Source: Imperialibacter sp. EC-SDR9 (GTDB lineage Bacteria; Bacteroidota; Bacteroidia; Cytophagales; Cyclobacteriaceae). From it: 64,000 nt of DNA. The stretch is taken from contig NZ_LR701581.1 of NCBI RefSeq assembly GCF_902498805.1, forward strand, positions 62,001 through 126,000. Reading direction: 5' to 3'. The notes below the pieces were generated by a model, which searched no databases, had not been told where the DNA came from, and saw only the letters and a list, made by a program, of their open reading frames with translations. The position numbers and the translations under genes were made by a program. Every line of letters begins with the position of its first letter. The first letter of the stretch is position 1. Below are positions 16,957 to 25,379 of the stretch, piece after piece.

Positions 16957-17883
16957 ATGAACAAATATCGCTATCTATTAGCCGCTTTGTTACTTTTTAG
17001 CAGCAGCATTTACGCTCAGCAAGTAACTCTCACCAAAGACCAGATCATCTCCATGACCTCCGAATGGAAGGGCGAAAGGCTGCCCGACGGCAGGCCTAAA
17101 GTCTCCGATGATCAGCTGGAACGCCTGAAAAACATTTCGATTGAAGAGGCTTGGGGTATCCTTCGAAACAAGGGATACCACAATCAGTTTGAAGGTGATT
17201 GGATGATCATGGACAATGAGAAGCCGATGACTGGTCGTGCACTCACTGTTCAATACATGCCTGCCCGATCCGATTACCATGAGATGATTATGGCAAAAGG
17301 AAAGGCTGAGAATCGTATTGGCAATTTTAATTCCTGGCCTATCGACATGCTGAAGCCAGGCGATATTTATGTGGCTGATAGCTACGGAAAAATTGTTGAT
17401 GGCACGCTCATCGGTGACAATCTGGGCAACTCCATTTATGCCAAATCAAAAAATGGGGTCATCTTTTACGGCTCCGTACGTGATGAAGAGGGATTAGCAA
17501 AGATTGATGGTTTCAATATGTGGGTGAAGGGCTATGATCCCTCCTACATTCAGGGTATGATGCTTGGTGGTATCAACGTTCCGATAAGAATAGGAAGGGC
17601 TACTGTGTTGCCTGGCGATGCTGTTTTAGCCAAAAAAGGTGGCGTTATCTTCATTCCGGCACATCTTCTTGCCGATTTACTTATTAATGCTGAATTCATA
17701 GCGCTGCGAGACCAGTTTGGCCATCAGAGACTGAGAGAGGGGAGGTTTACGCCGGGGCAAATAGACCAAAGATGGACCGATGAAATCAAGAATGACTTTC
17801 TAAAATGGCTTGATGCTAACCCTGATAAAATCCCCATGTCAAGGGCAGAGCTAGATGCTTATATGAAAGACAGAACGTGGTAA
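16957..17883 (+). CDS. Exported RraA-like / HMG-aldolase-fold protein
   Basis: 308 residues. A signal peptide (residues 1-20, ending SIYAQ) precedes a domain of the RraA/4-hydroxy-4-methyl-2-oxoglutarate aldolase family: GRALTVQYMPAR, KPGDIYVADSYGK, then LIGDNLGNSIYAKSKNGVIF and GSVRD, where the aldolase class keeps the Mg-binding GxGxxR/D environment. The final 60 residues are an extra helical tail. Extracytoplasmic RraA homologues are not RNase E regulators; an aldolase or decarboxylase on hydroxy-oxo acids is the likelier role. The enolase-superfamily gene starts 30 bp after its stop, suggesting a two-step pathway in the same compartment. Confidence 0.85.
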   Translation: MNKYRYLLAALLLFSSSIYAQQVTLTKDQIISMTSEWKGERLPDGRPKVSDDQLERLKNISIEEAWGILRNKGYHNQFEGDWMIMDNEKPMTGRALTVQYMPARSDYHEMIMAKGKAENRIGNFNSWPIDMLKPGDIYVADSYGKIVDGTLIGDNLGNSIYAKSKNGVIFYGSVRDEEGLAKIDGFNMWVKGYDPSYIQGMMLGGINVPIRIGRATVLPGDAVLAKKGGVIFIPAHLLADLLINAEFIALRDQFGHQRLREGRFTPGQIDQRWTDEIKNDFLKWLDANPDKIPMSRAELDAYMKDRTW

Positions 17884-17913
17884 TTGAAATTTTCACTTGA
17901 TAAAAACCGACTT

Positions 17914-19401
17914 ATGATTAATCAAGAAAAAACACCCTCCGATAAGTACTTAGAAAAGCTTGGGATAAAAGATGAGTCTGTTGCTACACCAGAAGCAAAC
18001 AGCAGTGAAGAAGGTGGCGACAATCGTCGTGACTTTATGAAAAAAGTGGGACTTGGCGGTCTTGCTCTGGGAGGCTTTATGTTTAGCAGCATAGAGGATA
18101 CCATGGCACATTCTACTTCAAAAGTAAACCGCTATGCAGCTCCGTCTGATCTTAAAATTACCGACATGCGATATGCAGTGGTGATGAACGGCCATGCCCG
18201 CTGCCCTGTGATTAGAATTGATACCAATCAGGGCATTTCCGGCTATGGCGAAGTGCGTGACCAGGGCTCGTGGCGATATGCCATGTTTTTGAAGAGCCGC
18301 ATTAAGGGAATGAATCCATGCAGTGTGGAGCAGATATTCAAACGCATCAAGCAGTTTGGCTACCATGGTCGCCAGGGTGGTGGTGTGTGTGCCGTGGAAA
18401 TGGCACTGTGGGATCTGGCTGGAAAGGCCTACAATGTGCCAGCCTATCAGCTGCTGGGAGGTAAATTTCGTGACACAGTAAGGCTGTATGCCGACACCTC
18501 CATGGGCCGTGACCAGGCGGAGTTTGAGGCCAAGGTGGCCAAGCGAATGGATGTAGACGGGTTCACGTTCCTTAAAATGGACTTCGGTATTGAGCTTCTG
18601 AAGGATATTCCGGACACTGTAGCTAATAGTAACTTCTGGGACATTGGCCGCCAGTGGACCAACGACCCCATGACCTATGGTGCGGCCGAGCACCAGTTTA
18701 CTCAGATCCAGATCACCGATAAGGGCCTTGACATTCTCATGGAGAGGATAGAGTTGGTACGTAAGAAAATTGGCTATTCCATTCCGCTGGCATCGGATCA
18801 TTATGGCCATTTCGACCACAATAACGCCATCAGGCTAGGCCGGGCGGTGGAGAAGTATAGACTGGCATGGTTGGAGGATTTGATCCCCTGGAAATTTACT
18901 GAACAATGGAAAACCATTTCTGATGCCATCGAAACGCCAACCACAACAGGAGAGGATATTTACCTGAAGGAAGAGTTCATCAAGTTGATTGATGCGAGGG
19001 CCATTGATATTGTGCATCCTGACCTTGCTACTTCAGGCGGCCTGCTGGAAACCAAGAAGATTGGTGACTATGCAGAAGAAAAAGGTGTTGCGATGGCGAT
19101 GCATTTTGCCGGAACGCCGATATCGTTCATGGCCAACGTTCACTGTGCAGCGGCTACCCAGAATTTCATGGCCCTTGAGCACCATTCGGTGGACCTGGAC
19201 TACTGGCAGAATTTGGTGAAGATGACCGGCAAGGGCGTCATGATAGAAAAGGGTTTTGCGCCAGTGCCGGATGCACCTGGTTTGGGTGTTGAGCTTAATG
19301 AAGAAGTTGTGAAGCAGCACCTTGATCCTGAAAACAACAAATATTTCGCTCCTACGCCAGAGTGGGATGTAGAGAGATCATGGGACAGGCTTTGGAGCTG
19401 A
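17914..19401 (+). CDS. Exported mandelate racemase/muconate lactonising-type enzyme (enolase superfamily)
   Basis: 495 residues from ATG 17914; a TTG at 17884 opens the same frame but offers no better start. A roughly 37-residue leader precedes a Tat-type signal NRRDFMKKVGLGGLALGGF. The capping and barrel domains follow, with KMDFG, SDHYGHFD, LEDLIPW, TTGEDIY and MHFAGTPISF, in the order expected for the general base Lys, the Mg-binding acids and the second base His. This pattern fits acid-sugar dehydratases of the superfamily. The neighbour is the exported RraA-like protein, so dehydration followed by aldol cleavage of a sugar acid outside the cytoplasm is a reasonable inference. Confidence 0.87.
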   Translation: MINQEKTPSDKYLEKLGIKDESVATPEANSSEEGGDNRRDFMKKVGLGGLALGGFMFSSIEDTMAHSTSKVNRYAAPSDLKITDMRYAVVMNGHARCPVIRIDTNQGISGYGEVRDQGSWRYAMFLKSRIKGMNPCSVEQIFKRIKQFGYHGRQGGGVCAVEMALWDLAGKAYNVPAYQLLGGKFRDTVRLYADTSMGRDQAEFEAKVAKRMDVDGFTFLKMDFGIELLKDIPDTVANSNFWDIGRQWTNDPMTYGAAEHQFTQIQITDKGLDILMERIELVRKKIGYSIPLASDHYGHFDHNNAIRLGRAVEKYRLAWLEDLIPWKFTEQWKTISDAIETPTTTGEDIYLKEEFIKLIDARAIDIVHPDLATSGGLLETKKIGDYAEEKGVAMAMHFAGTPISFMANVHCAAATQNFMALEHHSVDLDYWQNLVKMTGKGVMIEKGFAPVPDAPGLGVELNEEVVKQHLDPENNKYFAPTPEWDVERSWDRLWS

Positions 19402-19426
19402 GAAAGCCCGATGGAAGTTAATAAGG

Positions 19427-19453
19427 AAAGGCCCATCATGTGATGGGCCTTTT
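19427..19453. terminator. Bidirectional hairpin terminator
   Basis: AAAGGCCCATCA and TGATGGGCCTTT form a perfect 12-bp stem around TG, followed by further T. It lies between the convergent enolase-superfamily gene and the DUF2867 gene. Confidence 0.85.
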
Positions 19454-19454
19454 G

Positions 19455-20879
19455 CTATTTTGTGTTGTTGAGCTCTCTGAGCATTCCACCAAACACGAAT
19501 CCGTGAATCGGGAAGATCGAATACCAGTAAAGCCTTCCCCATAAGCCTCTGGGGCGAAAAGTGGCCGTTTGACAAAGCACCCCGTCGTCTATCCTGAACT
19601 CCAGCCAGGCCTCGCCAGGCACCTTCATTTCGGCAAACAGCAATAGTCTTTTTTCTGCCCGGTTGGCATACAATACCCGCCAGAAATCCAATGAGTCACC
19701 CGCATTGATGTCATTTACGTTGGTTCTGCCTCGCCTGAGGCCCACACCACCCGCCAGCTTATCGAGAAATCCCCGAAGTTTCCAAAGCCAATTGCCATAG
19801 TACCAACCAGTTTCTCCGCCCAGCGCCCAAATGCGGTCGAACACTTTTACGCTGTCCTTCACTTTTACGCTTCGTTTGTCTTGCAGGCAGCCGTATACCG
19901 GTACTTCAATATATTCTGAAAGGTTTTCGCTGATTCGTCCGCTCACCAGGCTGTCTTTCCAACTTGAGGGCACTACATGCTGATTGATTTTTGAGAAAGC
20001 TTTGGCAAGCGACTTGGCATAGCTAATGGTCTTGATGCCCAGAAGTTTGGCCAGGCGGTCGTCGCTGCACACTACCTCCACTTTCATACTGTCGACTAGT
20101 GTTACCGCCAGTCGGTAGGAGGTAGAAGTAACAAAAAACAGCCAGTACGAAGAAAGTTTAGGCGTCATTATGGGCAGGGTAAAGACCCATCTTTTCAGTT
20201 TTCGTGCCTTGGCGAATCCCAGTAGCATTTCTTTGTAGGTCAGCACGTCGGGCCCTCCTATGTCATAGTTGTCGTTGTAGGTGGCTTTGTTGTGTAACAC
20301 ACTCGACAGAAAAAGAATGACGTCAGTAATGCCAATAGGCTGACAGCGGGTGTTGAGCCACCGGGGAGTGATCATCACAGGTAGCTTCTCCACCAGGTCT
20401 CTGATGATTTCAAAAGAAGCACTTCCTGACCCGACGATGATGCCTGCCCGCAAGGTGGTGAGCGCAAAGTTGCCTTGCGACAGGATGTTCTCCACTTCTT
20501 TTCTTGAAGCCAGGTGTTTTGAGAGGGTGTCTTCGTTCACAATCCCGCTTAGGTAGATGACCTGTTCGATTTTCTTGCCTGCTACTGCTTCGTTGAAATT
20601 GTGGGCGGACTCGCTTTCGAGCTCATTGAATTTGCCTGATGAGCCCGACATTGAGTGAATGAGGTAGTAGGCGGCATCGATATTTTCAGGAATGTTTTTA
20701 AGGGTGTCTTTTTTTAGAAAATCGACCTCCACCACTTTTATGTGCTCGATAAGCTGCTTTGGGGGATTGAAGCGGTTGGCGTCTCTTACGCAGCATATCA
20801 CCTCATGGCCGTGGTTGACCAAAGCCGGAAGCAACCTTTTGCCGATGTAGCCGGTGGCGCCGGTCAGGAGAATTCTCAT
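19455..20879 (-). CDS. NmrA-like NAD(P)-binding protein with DUF2867 domain
   Basis: 474 residues. Residues 1-230 are an extended/atypical SDR: TGATGYIGKRLLPAL at 6-20, YYLIHSMSGSSG where the active-site region lies, and IYLSGIV. Residues 330-470 match DUF2867, with FDRIWALGGETGWYYGNWLWKLR and DSLDFWRV, and end in GLWGRLYWYSIFPIHGFVF, a hydrophobic stretch. This two-domain arrangement is standard for the family, which is of uncertain function (possibly quinone or lipid binding). No signal peptide. The terminator at 19427 closes its transcript; the upstream spacer 20880-21067 holds two palindromes. Confidence 0.87.
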   Translation of the reverse strand: MRILLTGATGYIGKRLLPALVNHGHEVICCVRDANRFNPPKQLIEHIKVVEVDFLKKDTLKNIPENIDAAYYLIHSMSGSSGKFNELESESAHNFNEAVAGKKIEQVIYLSGIVNEDTLSKHLASRKEVENILSQGNFALTTLRAGIIVGSGSASFEIIRDLVEKLPVMITPRWLNTRCQPIGITDVILFLSSVLHNKATYNDNYDIGGPDVLTYKEMLLGFAKARKLKRWVFTLPIMTPKLSSYWLFFVTSTSYRLAVTLVDSMKVEVVCSDDRLAKLLGIKTISYAKSLAKAFSKINQHVVPSSWKDSLVSGRISENLSEYIEVPVYGCLQDKRSVKVKDSVKVFDRIWALGGETGWYYGNWLWKLRGFLDKLAGGVGLRRGRTNVNDINAGDSLDFWRVLYANRAEKRLLLFAEMKVPGEAWLEFRIDDGVLCQTATFRPRGLWGRLYWYSIFPIHGFVFGGMLRELNNTK

Positions 20880-20976
20880 AGAATTGATTCAAGTTGAAAA
20901 GGGAGGAACCTTGTGCTATCAGTATAACCAAGGAAGTGCCGTTCTGTTTATTTGCCGGACGAAACGGCTTTAGTTT

Positions 20977-21000
20977 AAGGGCTGTCAGGGGACAGCCCTT
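20977..21000. repeat. Dispersed palindrome, copy 3
   Basis: AAGGGCTGTC and GACAGCCCTT pair perfectly over 10 bp around AGGG. It lies 97 bp upstream of the DUF2867 gene start and only 43 bp from copy 4, which is in the opposite orientation. Confidence 0.7.
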
Positions 21001-21042
21001 GGATAGTATTGAGTACAATTTTCTTAGTTTGAGGCTTCACCC

Positions 21043-21066
21043 TTGGTCTGTCCCCTGACAGGCCAA
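21043..21066. repeat. Dispersed palindrome, copy 4
   Basis: TTGGTCTGTC-CCCT-GACAGGCCAA with one G-T pair. It sits immediately downstream of the stop of the leftward Gfo/Idh/MocA gene (21068). Its flank GGCTTCACCC is the inverse of that beside the copy at 10997. Confidence 0.7.
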
Positions 21067-21067
21067 T

Positions 21068-22075
21068 CTACTGATCAATCCTTTTGCAAAGCTGCTCCAT
21101 TACCCAGTTTGTTCTTGTGCCAGAAACGCCTGTGCTTGGACATTTTCCCTTGCCGGTCAGCTCGTCTACAATTGTTTGTATGAGGGGTTGCTGAATGTGC
21201 TTGGGGATATCAAAGGTCATCCTTTCAGCAGGCTTACCTTCCACTTTTAATGTTACGGAGTGGTCGCTGAAATAAGGGAAAGAGATCTCACCTTTGCTGC
21301 CAATGATGGTAGTTACCTCTTCGTCGGAAGCTTCGGAGGTAGCAAAGCACCAGGTTCCTTGTCCGAGCACACCACTTTCAAAAACGAATGAGCCAGTCAC
21401 AATATCTTCTGCCGGGTAAATATCACCCTGGTTGGCGGCATAGCCATGGGCGTGTTTCACCGGGCCTAGCAGAAAGTCCAGAATATCCAGTTGATGGCAG
21501 CCGAGGTCGTAGAAATAACCACCGCCAGCCACATCAGGAAAAATGCGCCAGTTGTCGGGGTCATGCGCCGCACCTACAATATCAGGGTGCAGTGGTTTAT
21601 TAAGCTTAACATTCACATACCTCACTTCACCAATAACTCCAGATTCGATCAGCGACTTCACCTTCAGAAAGTTGGGCAGCATTCTGCGGTAGTAGGCGAT
21701 GAATAGCGGAACCCCAGCTCGCTTGCAGGCATCCACCATGGCCTGGCATTCTGATGTGCTCCGAGCCATGGGTTTTTCTACATACACTGGCTTGCCTGCT
21801 TTGATAGCTCTGAAAGTGTAGTCGGCATGGGAGCCAGGAGGTGTGGCGATATAGATGGCATTGACGTCAGGGTCGTTGATCAGCTTATCGGCATCGACAT
21901 ACCATTTTGGAACGCCATGACGTTTGGCAAAGTCAGCAGCTTTTTCACCATTGCGTCGCATGACAGCCACAAGGCTTGAGTTTTCTATCTTTTGGAAGGC
22001 TGGGCCGCTTTTTACTTCGCATACATCGCCCACGCCAATGATGCCCCAGCGAACTTCTTTGAGGGTGTTAAACAT
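21068..22075 (-). CDS. Gfo/Idh/MocA-family oxidoreductase
   Basis: 335 residues; NAD(P)-binding Rossmann motif WGIIGVGDVCEVKSGP near residue 10, EKPMARS near residue 99, and the substrate-domain segment GGGYFYDLGCHQLDIL (about 186-201) with the conserved His. The second domain is truncated relative to YvaA-type enzymes. Cytoplasmic. The substrate is not deducible; family members act on sugars, sugar acids and inositols. It is unrelated in close sequence to the enzyme at 9871. A hairpin 38 bp upstream of the start separates it from the TonB receptor gene, and the next gene downstream lies beyond two palindromes, so it is probably transcribed alone. Confidence 0.89.
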   Translation of the reverse strand: MFNTLKEVRWGIIGVGDVCEVKSGPAFQKIENSSLVAVMRRNGEKAADFAKRHGVPKWYVDADKLINDPDVNAIYIATPPGSHADYTFRAIKAGKPVYVEKPMARSTSECQAMVDACKRAGVPLFIAYYRRMLPNFLKVKSLIESGVIGEVRYVNVKLNKPLHPDIVGAAHDPDNWRIFPDVAGGGYFYDLGCHQLDILDFLLGPVKHAHGYAANQGDIYPAEDIVTGSFVFESGVLGQGTWCFATSEASDEEVTTIIGSKGEISFPYFSDHSVTLKVEGKPAERMTFDIPKHIQQPLIQTIVDELTGKGKCPSTGVSGTRTNWVMEQLCKRIDQ

Positions 22076-22112
22076 AAAATTTGAGTCTTTCGTAAAAGTT
22101 AAAGATAAAAAT

Positions 22113-22145
22113 AAACCCCAGAACTACGGAGGCATTCTGGGGTTT
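22113..22145 (-). terminator. Hairpin terminator of the TonB receptor gene
   Basis: AAACCCCAGAA and TTCTGGGGTTT form an 11-bp stem with an 11-base loop, 40 bp past the receptor's stop. Read leftwards it is followed by a T-rich run (TATTTTTATC), the expected intrinsic terminator layout. Confidence 0.8.
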
Positions 22146-22184
22146 GGGAGAATTCCCTGTATGTTTTGCTAGATCTATTGGCCT

Positions 22185-24545
22185 CTAGAACTCTATTCGA
22201 TAACTCAGATTAGGCAAGAAGCCTAGTTGCTGAAACGTTTCAATTTTATCGGTTCTGCTATCAAAGTATTCCCCAAACACATTGTATCTGGCTGTTACAT
22301 TCTGGACATTGATTGAAAGGATGGACGAATGCCCGGGTTTGTTGCGGCGGTAGCTTATGCCAACATCCAATCGGGCATAGTCTGGCAGGCGTTGGTCATA
22401 AGCATTTGTATAATCTAACACTGTTCTGTCCTCAGCGATGCTTTGCCCAAGATTAATCGGCACTTTCCGGTTGCCCCCAGCATAAATCACCCGGGTATTG
22501 AAGCCGAGAAGGTTGTCCTTTGTTCTGCCAACCTTAAATTCTTTGCCAGCAATAAAATTACCGGTGAAGTTTCCGTTGAAACGTGTGTTTCGTTCGATGC
22601 CATCCGCCCCGGTATACTTCGACTGGTACAGTGAAGAAGTCACCGTATAGTAAAAGCCGTTCGTTAAGAACTTTTCAAGCGTTAGTTCGAGGCCATAGTT
22701 GCGCCCGGTTCCGTCGTTGGTTAACGGACGAGTCGTGTAGCCATCTTTGGCGTTCAGTACACTAAATGTTGGCGCCCATTCATCCGTATTTGTCACTTGT
22801 GCAATCGGTACATTATAAAGATGCTGATAATAGGCTTCGGCTTTCAGCCGAACGTTGTCCGTTAGCTGTTTTTCATAACCAAGCACAAAATGCCCGGCTT
22901 TACTCATCTCGAGGCCCTTGTTGTGCTGAACCAGGGTTCCATCTTCAAGGGTTTCGTTAGCCAGATAGAGCGACGCCGATTCAAGGCGGCTGTGAAGCCC
23001 AATGCCTACAGTTATCGATGAACCCTTGGCCACCGCCCATTTTATTCCAAAACGTGGCTCCAGCGCATGCTGGTTTTTCAGAAAAAGGTGCGAATAGTGG
23101 AACCCTGTGTTCAACGTGAGGTGCTCACCTGCCCGGTATTGCCATTGTGAGAAACCCTGAAGGAACATCATGCTGCCGTCTGCTTCCAGTCCCGTGTAAG
23201 TGGTATCATCAATATTGTGGTAGTAGCTCGAAATAAGGTCGTAGCCGAGGGAGCTGGCAATGATACCTGAACGCAGCGTGTTACGGGCGTTGAACTTCTG
23301 ATTGAGCATTGTAGACAGTCGATAATCCTTTTTCAGAAAGGATTCCTTGTTGTATACCTGTAGTTTCAGAGAGTCTTCGTCATAAGCGTTTCTGCCCCTG
23401 GACGCAGTTAGCTTGGTTTCAATGAAGGTGTCTTTGTTAACAAAGTACACATGCGACAAACCAGCCACGCCCATGTCGGATCGGAAGTTGCTGTTAAACG
23501 GGTAGTCCTCTTCGAGGTTGGCTGCCTCGGTTTGTCTGCTCAGGCCGCCAAGCCCCCATAATGAGAAGGCGCCTGCTTTTTGGGTGGGTAGGTGAATTTT
23601 GTACGAAAGATCCTGGAACACGATCTCCTCATCACCAAAAATGGGTAACAGCCCCATTTGGTCAAGTAGCGAAAGGGTAGAGTAACGATAATTCACCAGA
23701 TAAGAAGCTTTTCCATTTTTCTTCAGCGGACCCTCGGCGGCGAAAGCAATACCCAGAACGCCGGCTTGAAATGCATACTCACGCTTATCTATATTTCCCT
23801 TGCGCAGGTTAATGTCGAATACCCCACTCAGGGCATTGCCATATTGGGCCGGAAAGGCCCCTGTATAAAAATCTGAATTGGCCAGCATATTGTTGCTCAG
23901 GATGCTGATGCCGCCAGCTGCAGAGCCCTCTTCTGCAAAGTGATTCGGGTTTGGTACTTCCACACCCTCCACTCTCCATAATAATCCTCTGGGCGAGTTT
24001 CCCCGGATCACGATTTCGTTGGTGATATCGTCGCCACCACCACGCACACCCGCAAACGAGGCAGCCGCCCGGGCCGGATCATCAAAAGTTGCCGCATAAC
24101 GGCTTGTTTCCTCCACGTTGATGGATTTTGCGCTTACAGTGGCAAAGTCGTTGAGCGGAGCCCCTTTGTCTTGTTCCGAGGCGGTGACAACCACTTCCGC
24201 CATTTGAACAATGGATTCGGTCAGGTGAACGTTTAGTACCACTTCCTTTCCAGAGCCAACCAGTACTTCCGGGATCACTTTGTTTTCATAGCCAACAAAT
24301 GAAACCTGTACATGATGGCGCCCAACAGGTACTTTTTCAATTTTGAAATAGCCGTCAAGGTCGGTTACCGCACCTTTCATGGGGTTGCTGTTGACGATCA
24401 TTACCGTGGCGCCGGGAACAGGTGCCAAAGACTGTGCATCCAGCACCTGGCCCTTCACTGTTTGAGTTAAATCCTGACTGGCAAAGGCAAAAGAATATCC
24501 TGAAAGCAAGCTGCTCAGCAGCAAGCATTTAAAAAAATTGTGCAT
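22185..24545 (-). CDS. TonB-dependent outer-membrane receptor
   Basis: 786 residues from ATG 24545. A signal peptide (to about residue 23, ending AFAS), then a carboxypeptidase-like regulatory domain (VKGQVLDAQSLAPVPGATV, ITDLDGYFKI-type strands, residues 30-115), a plug domain (RAAASFAGVRGGGDDITNE, about 160-270) and a barrel ending in a C-terminal Phe (YRIEF), the usual outer-membrane assembly signal. The open frame runs upstream to 24605 but the extra residues are not signal-like. It is not a SusC: no SusD follows. The adjacent divergent GMC dehydrogenase pair may process what it imports; that is only a neighbourhood inference. Confidence 0.91.
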   Translation of the reverse strand: MHNFFKCLLLSSLLSGYSFAFASQDLTQTVKGQVLDAQSLAPVPGATVMIVNSNPMKGAVTDLDGYFKIEKVPVGRHHVQVSFVGYENKVIPEVLVGSGKEVVLNVHLTESIVQMAEVVVTASEQDKGAPLNDFATVSAKSINVEETSRYAATFDDPARAAASFAGVRGGGDDITNEIVIRGNSPRGLLWRVEGVEVPNPNHFAEEGSAAGGISILSNNMLANSDFYTGAFPAQYGNALSGVFDINLRKGNIDKREYAFQAGVLGIAFAAEGPLKKNGKASYLVNYRYSTLSLLDQMGLLPIFGDEEIVFQDLSYKIHLPTQKAGAFSLWGLGGLSRQTEAANLEEDYPFNSNFRSDMGVAGLSHVYFVNKDTFIETKLTASRGRNAYDEDSLKLQVYNKESFLKKDYRLSTMLNQKFNARNTLRSGIIASSLGYDLISSYYHNIDDTTYTGLEADGSMMFLQGFSQWQYRAGEHLTLNTGFHYSHLFLKNQHALEPRFGIKWAVAKGSSITVGIGLHSRLESASLYLANETLEDGTLVQHNKGLEMSKAGHFVLGYEKQLTDNVRLKAEAYYQHLYNVPIAQVTNTDEWAPTFSVLNAKDGYTTRPLTNDGTGRNYGLELTLEKFLTNGFYYTVTSSLYQSKYTGADGIERNTRFNGNFTGNFIAGKEFKVGRTKDNLLGFNTRVIYAGGNRKVPINLGQSIAEDRTVLDYTNAYDQRLPDYARLDVGISYRRNKPGHSSILSINVQNVTARYNVFGEYFDSRTDKIETFQQLGFLPNLSYRIEF

Positions 24546-24818
24546 ATGTCTATTTTGAGTTTTAAACTTGCTACAATGACGGTAACCGCTACCAAAGGTT
24601 TCCAAACAATTGTTTACCTGATGATTTTTTTGACAAAAAGGAGGGACTGGTTGACGAAACCGTTAGTCGTATGGAAGGTGGTAAATAGTTCTACTTTAGG
24701 TGCCAAATAATTCACCAGAGTATACAGAGCCATAAAACTTAAACTATTCGTTACTTCTTTCAACAGGATTCATTTAATTCAGTTCTCCTTTGAAACAACA
24801 CTGTGAAATATTTTAATC

Positions 24819-25379
24819 ATGGACAGACGAACCGCCCTTAAACAAGCCGCCCTTTTTGCTGGTGGAGTGGCGCTCCTGCCATCTTGCTCTTTCGGACCGG
24901 AGCGGGTGGCCATGGCACTTAACAATTTGCAGATAGCTGCTGATCAGCAGGATTTGCTCGCCAAAATTGTGCAAACCATTATCCCTTCAGGAGAAATTCC
25001 CGGTGCTGACGAGCTTGAAGTCTACAAGTTTGTGCTGGTGATGGCCGACGATTGTATGGACAAGAGCGAGCAGGGTGTATTTACGAGTGGTCTTCAAAAA
25101 TTTGGCCCTTTTGTTAAGGAAAACTTCGACAAGGCGTTTGCAAAAGGCGACCAGGTGTATAAAGAGAAAGTACTGACTGATATCATGGCTATGGATGATG
25201 CTGAAGAGACAGCTAACCCCGGCCTTAAAGACATCAAGTCTTTTCTGGGAACCATCAAACGGTATTCCATACAGGGATACATGTCTTCTCAGTATATCCT
25301 GACAGAGAAATTCCCCTACAAACATGTGCCAGGTCCATTTGAGGCATGTGTATCAACTGACGGTTTAATTGTAATGTAA
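24819..25379 (+). CDS. Gluconate 2-dehydrogenase subunit 3-like protein
   Basis: 186 residues with a Tat-type leader (MDRRTALKQAALFAGGVALL) ending in a lipobox-like PSC (Cys23), then the small-subunit fold of membrane gluconate/glucose dehydrogenases: AADQQDLLAKIVQTIIPSG and PGADELEVYKFVLVMADDC. Subunit 3 stabilises and exports the flavin subunit. The next gene, a GMC flavoenzyme, starts within this stop (TAATG at 25377-25381), so the pair is translationally coupled. No cytochrome c subunit follows, so the electron acceptor is not clear. The divergent spacer 24606-24818 shows no confident promoter. Confidence 0.88.
   Translation: MDRRTALKQAALFAGGVALLPSCSFGPERVAMALNNLQIAADQQDLLAKIVQTIIPSGEIPGADELEVYKFVLVMADDCMDKSEQGVFTSGLQKFGPFVKENFDKAFAKGDQVYKEKVLTDIMAMDDAEETANPGLKDIKSFLGTIKRYSIQGYMSSQYILTEKFPYKHVPGPFEACVSTDGLIVM

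Noticed and set aside
22185-24605. TonB receptor considered as SusC
   Set aside because: It is much shorter than SusC, has no STN domain and no SusD gene follows.
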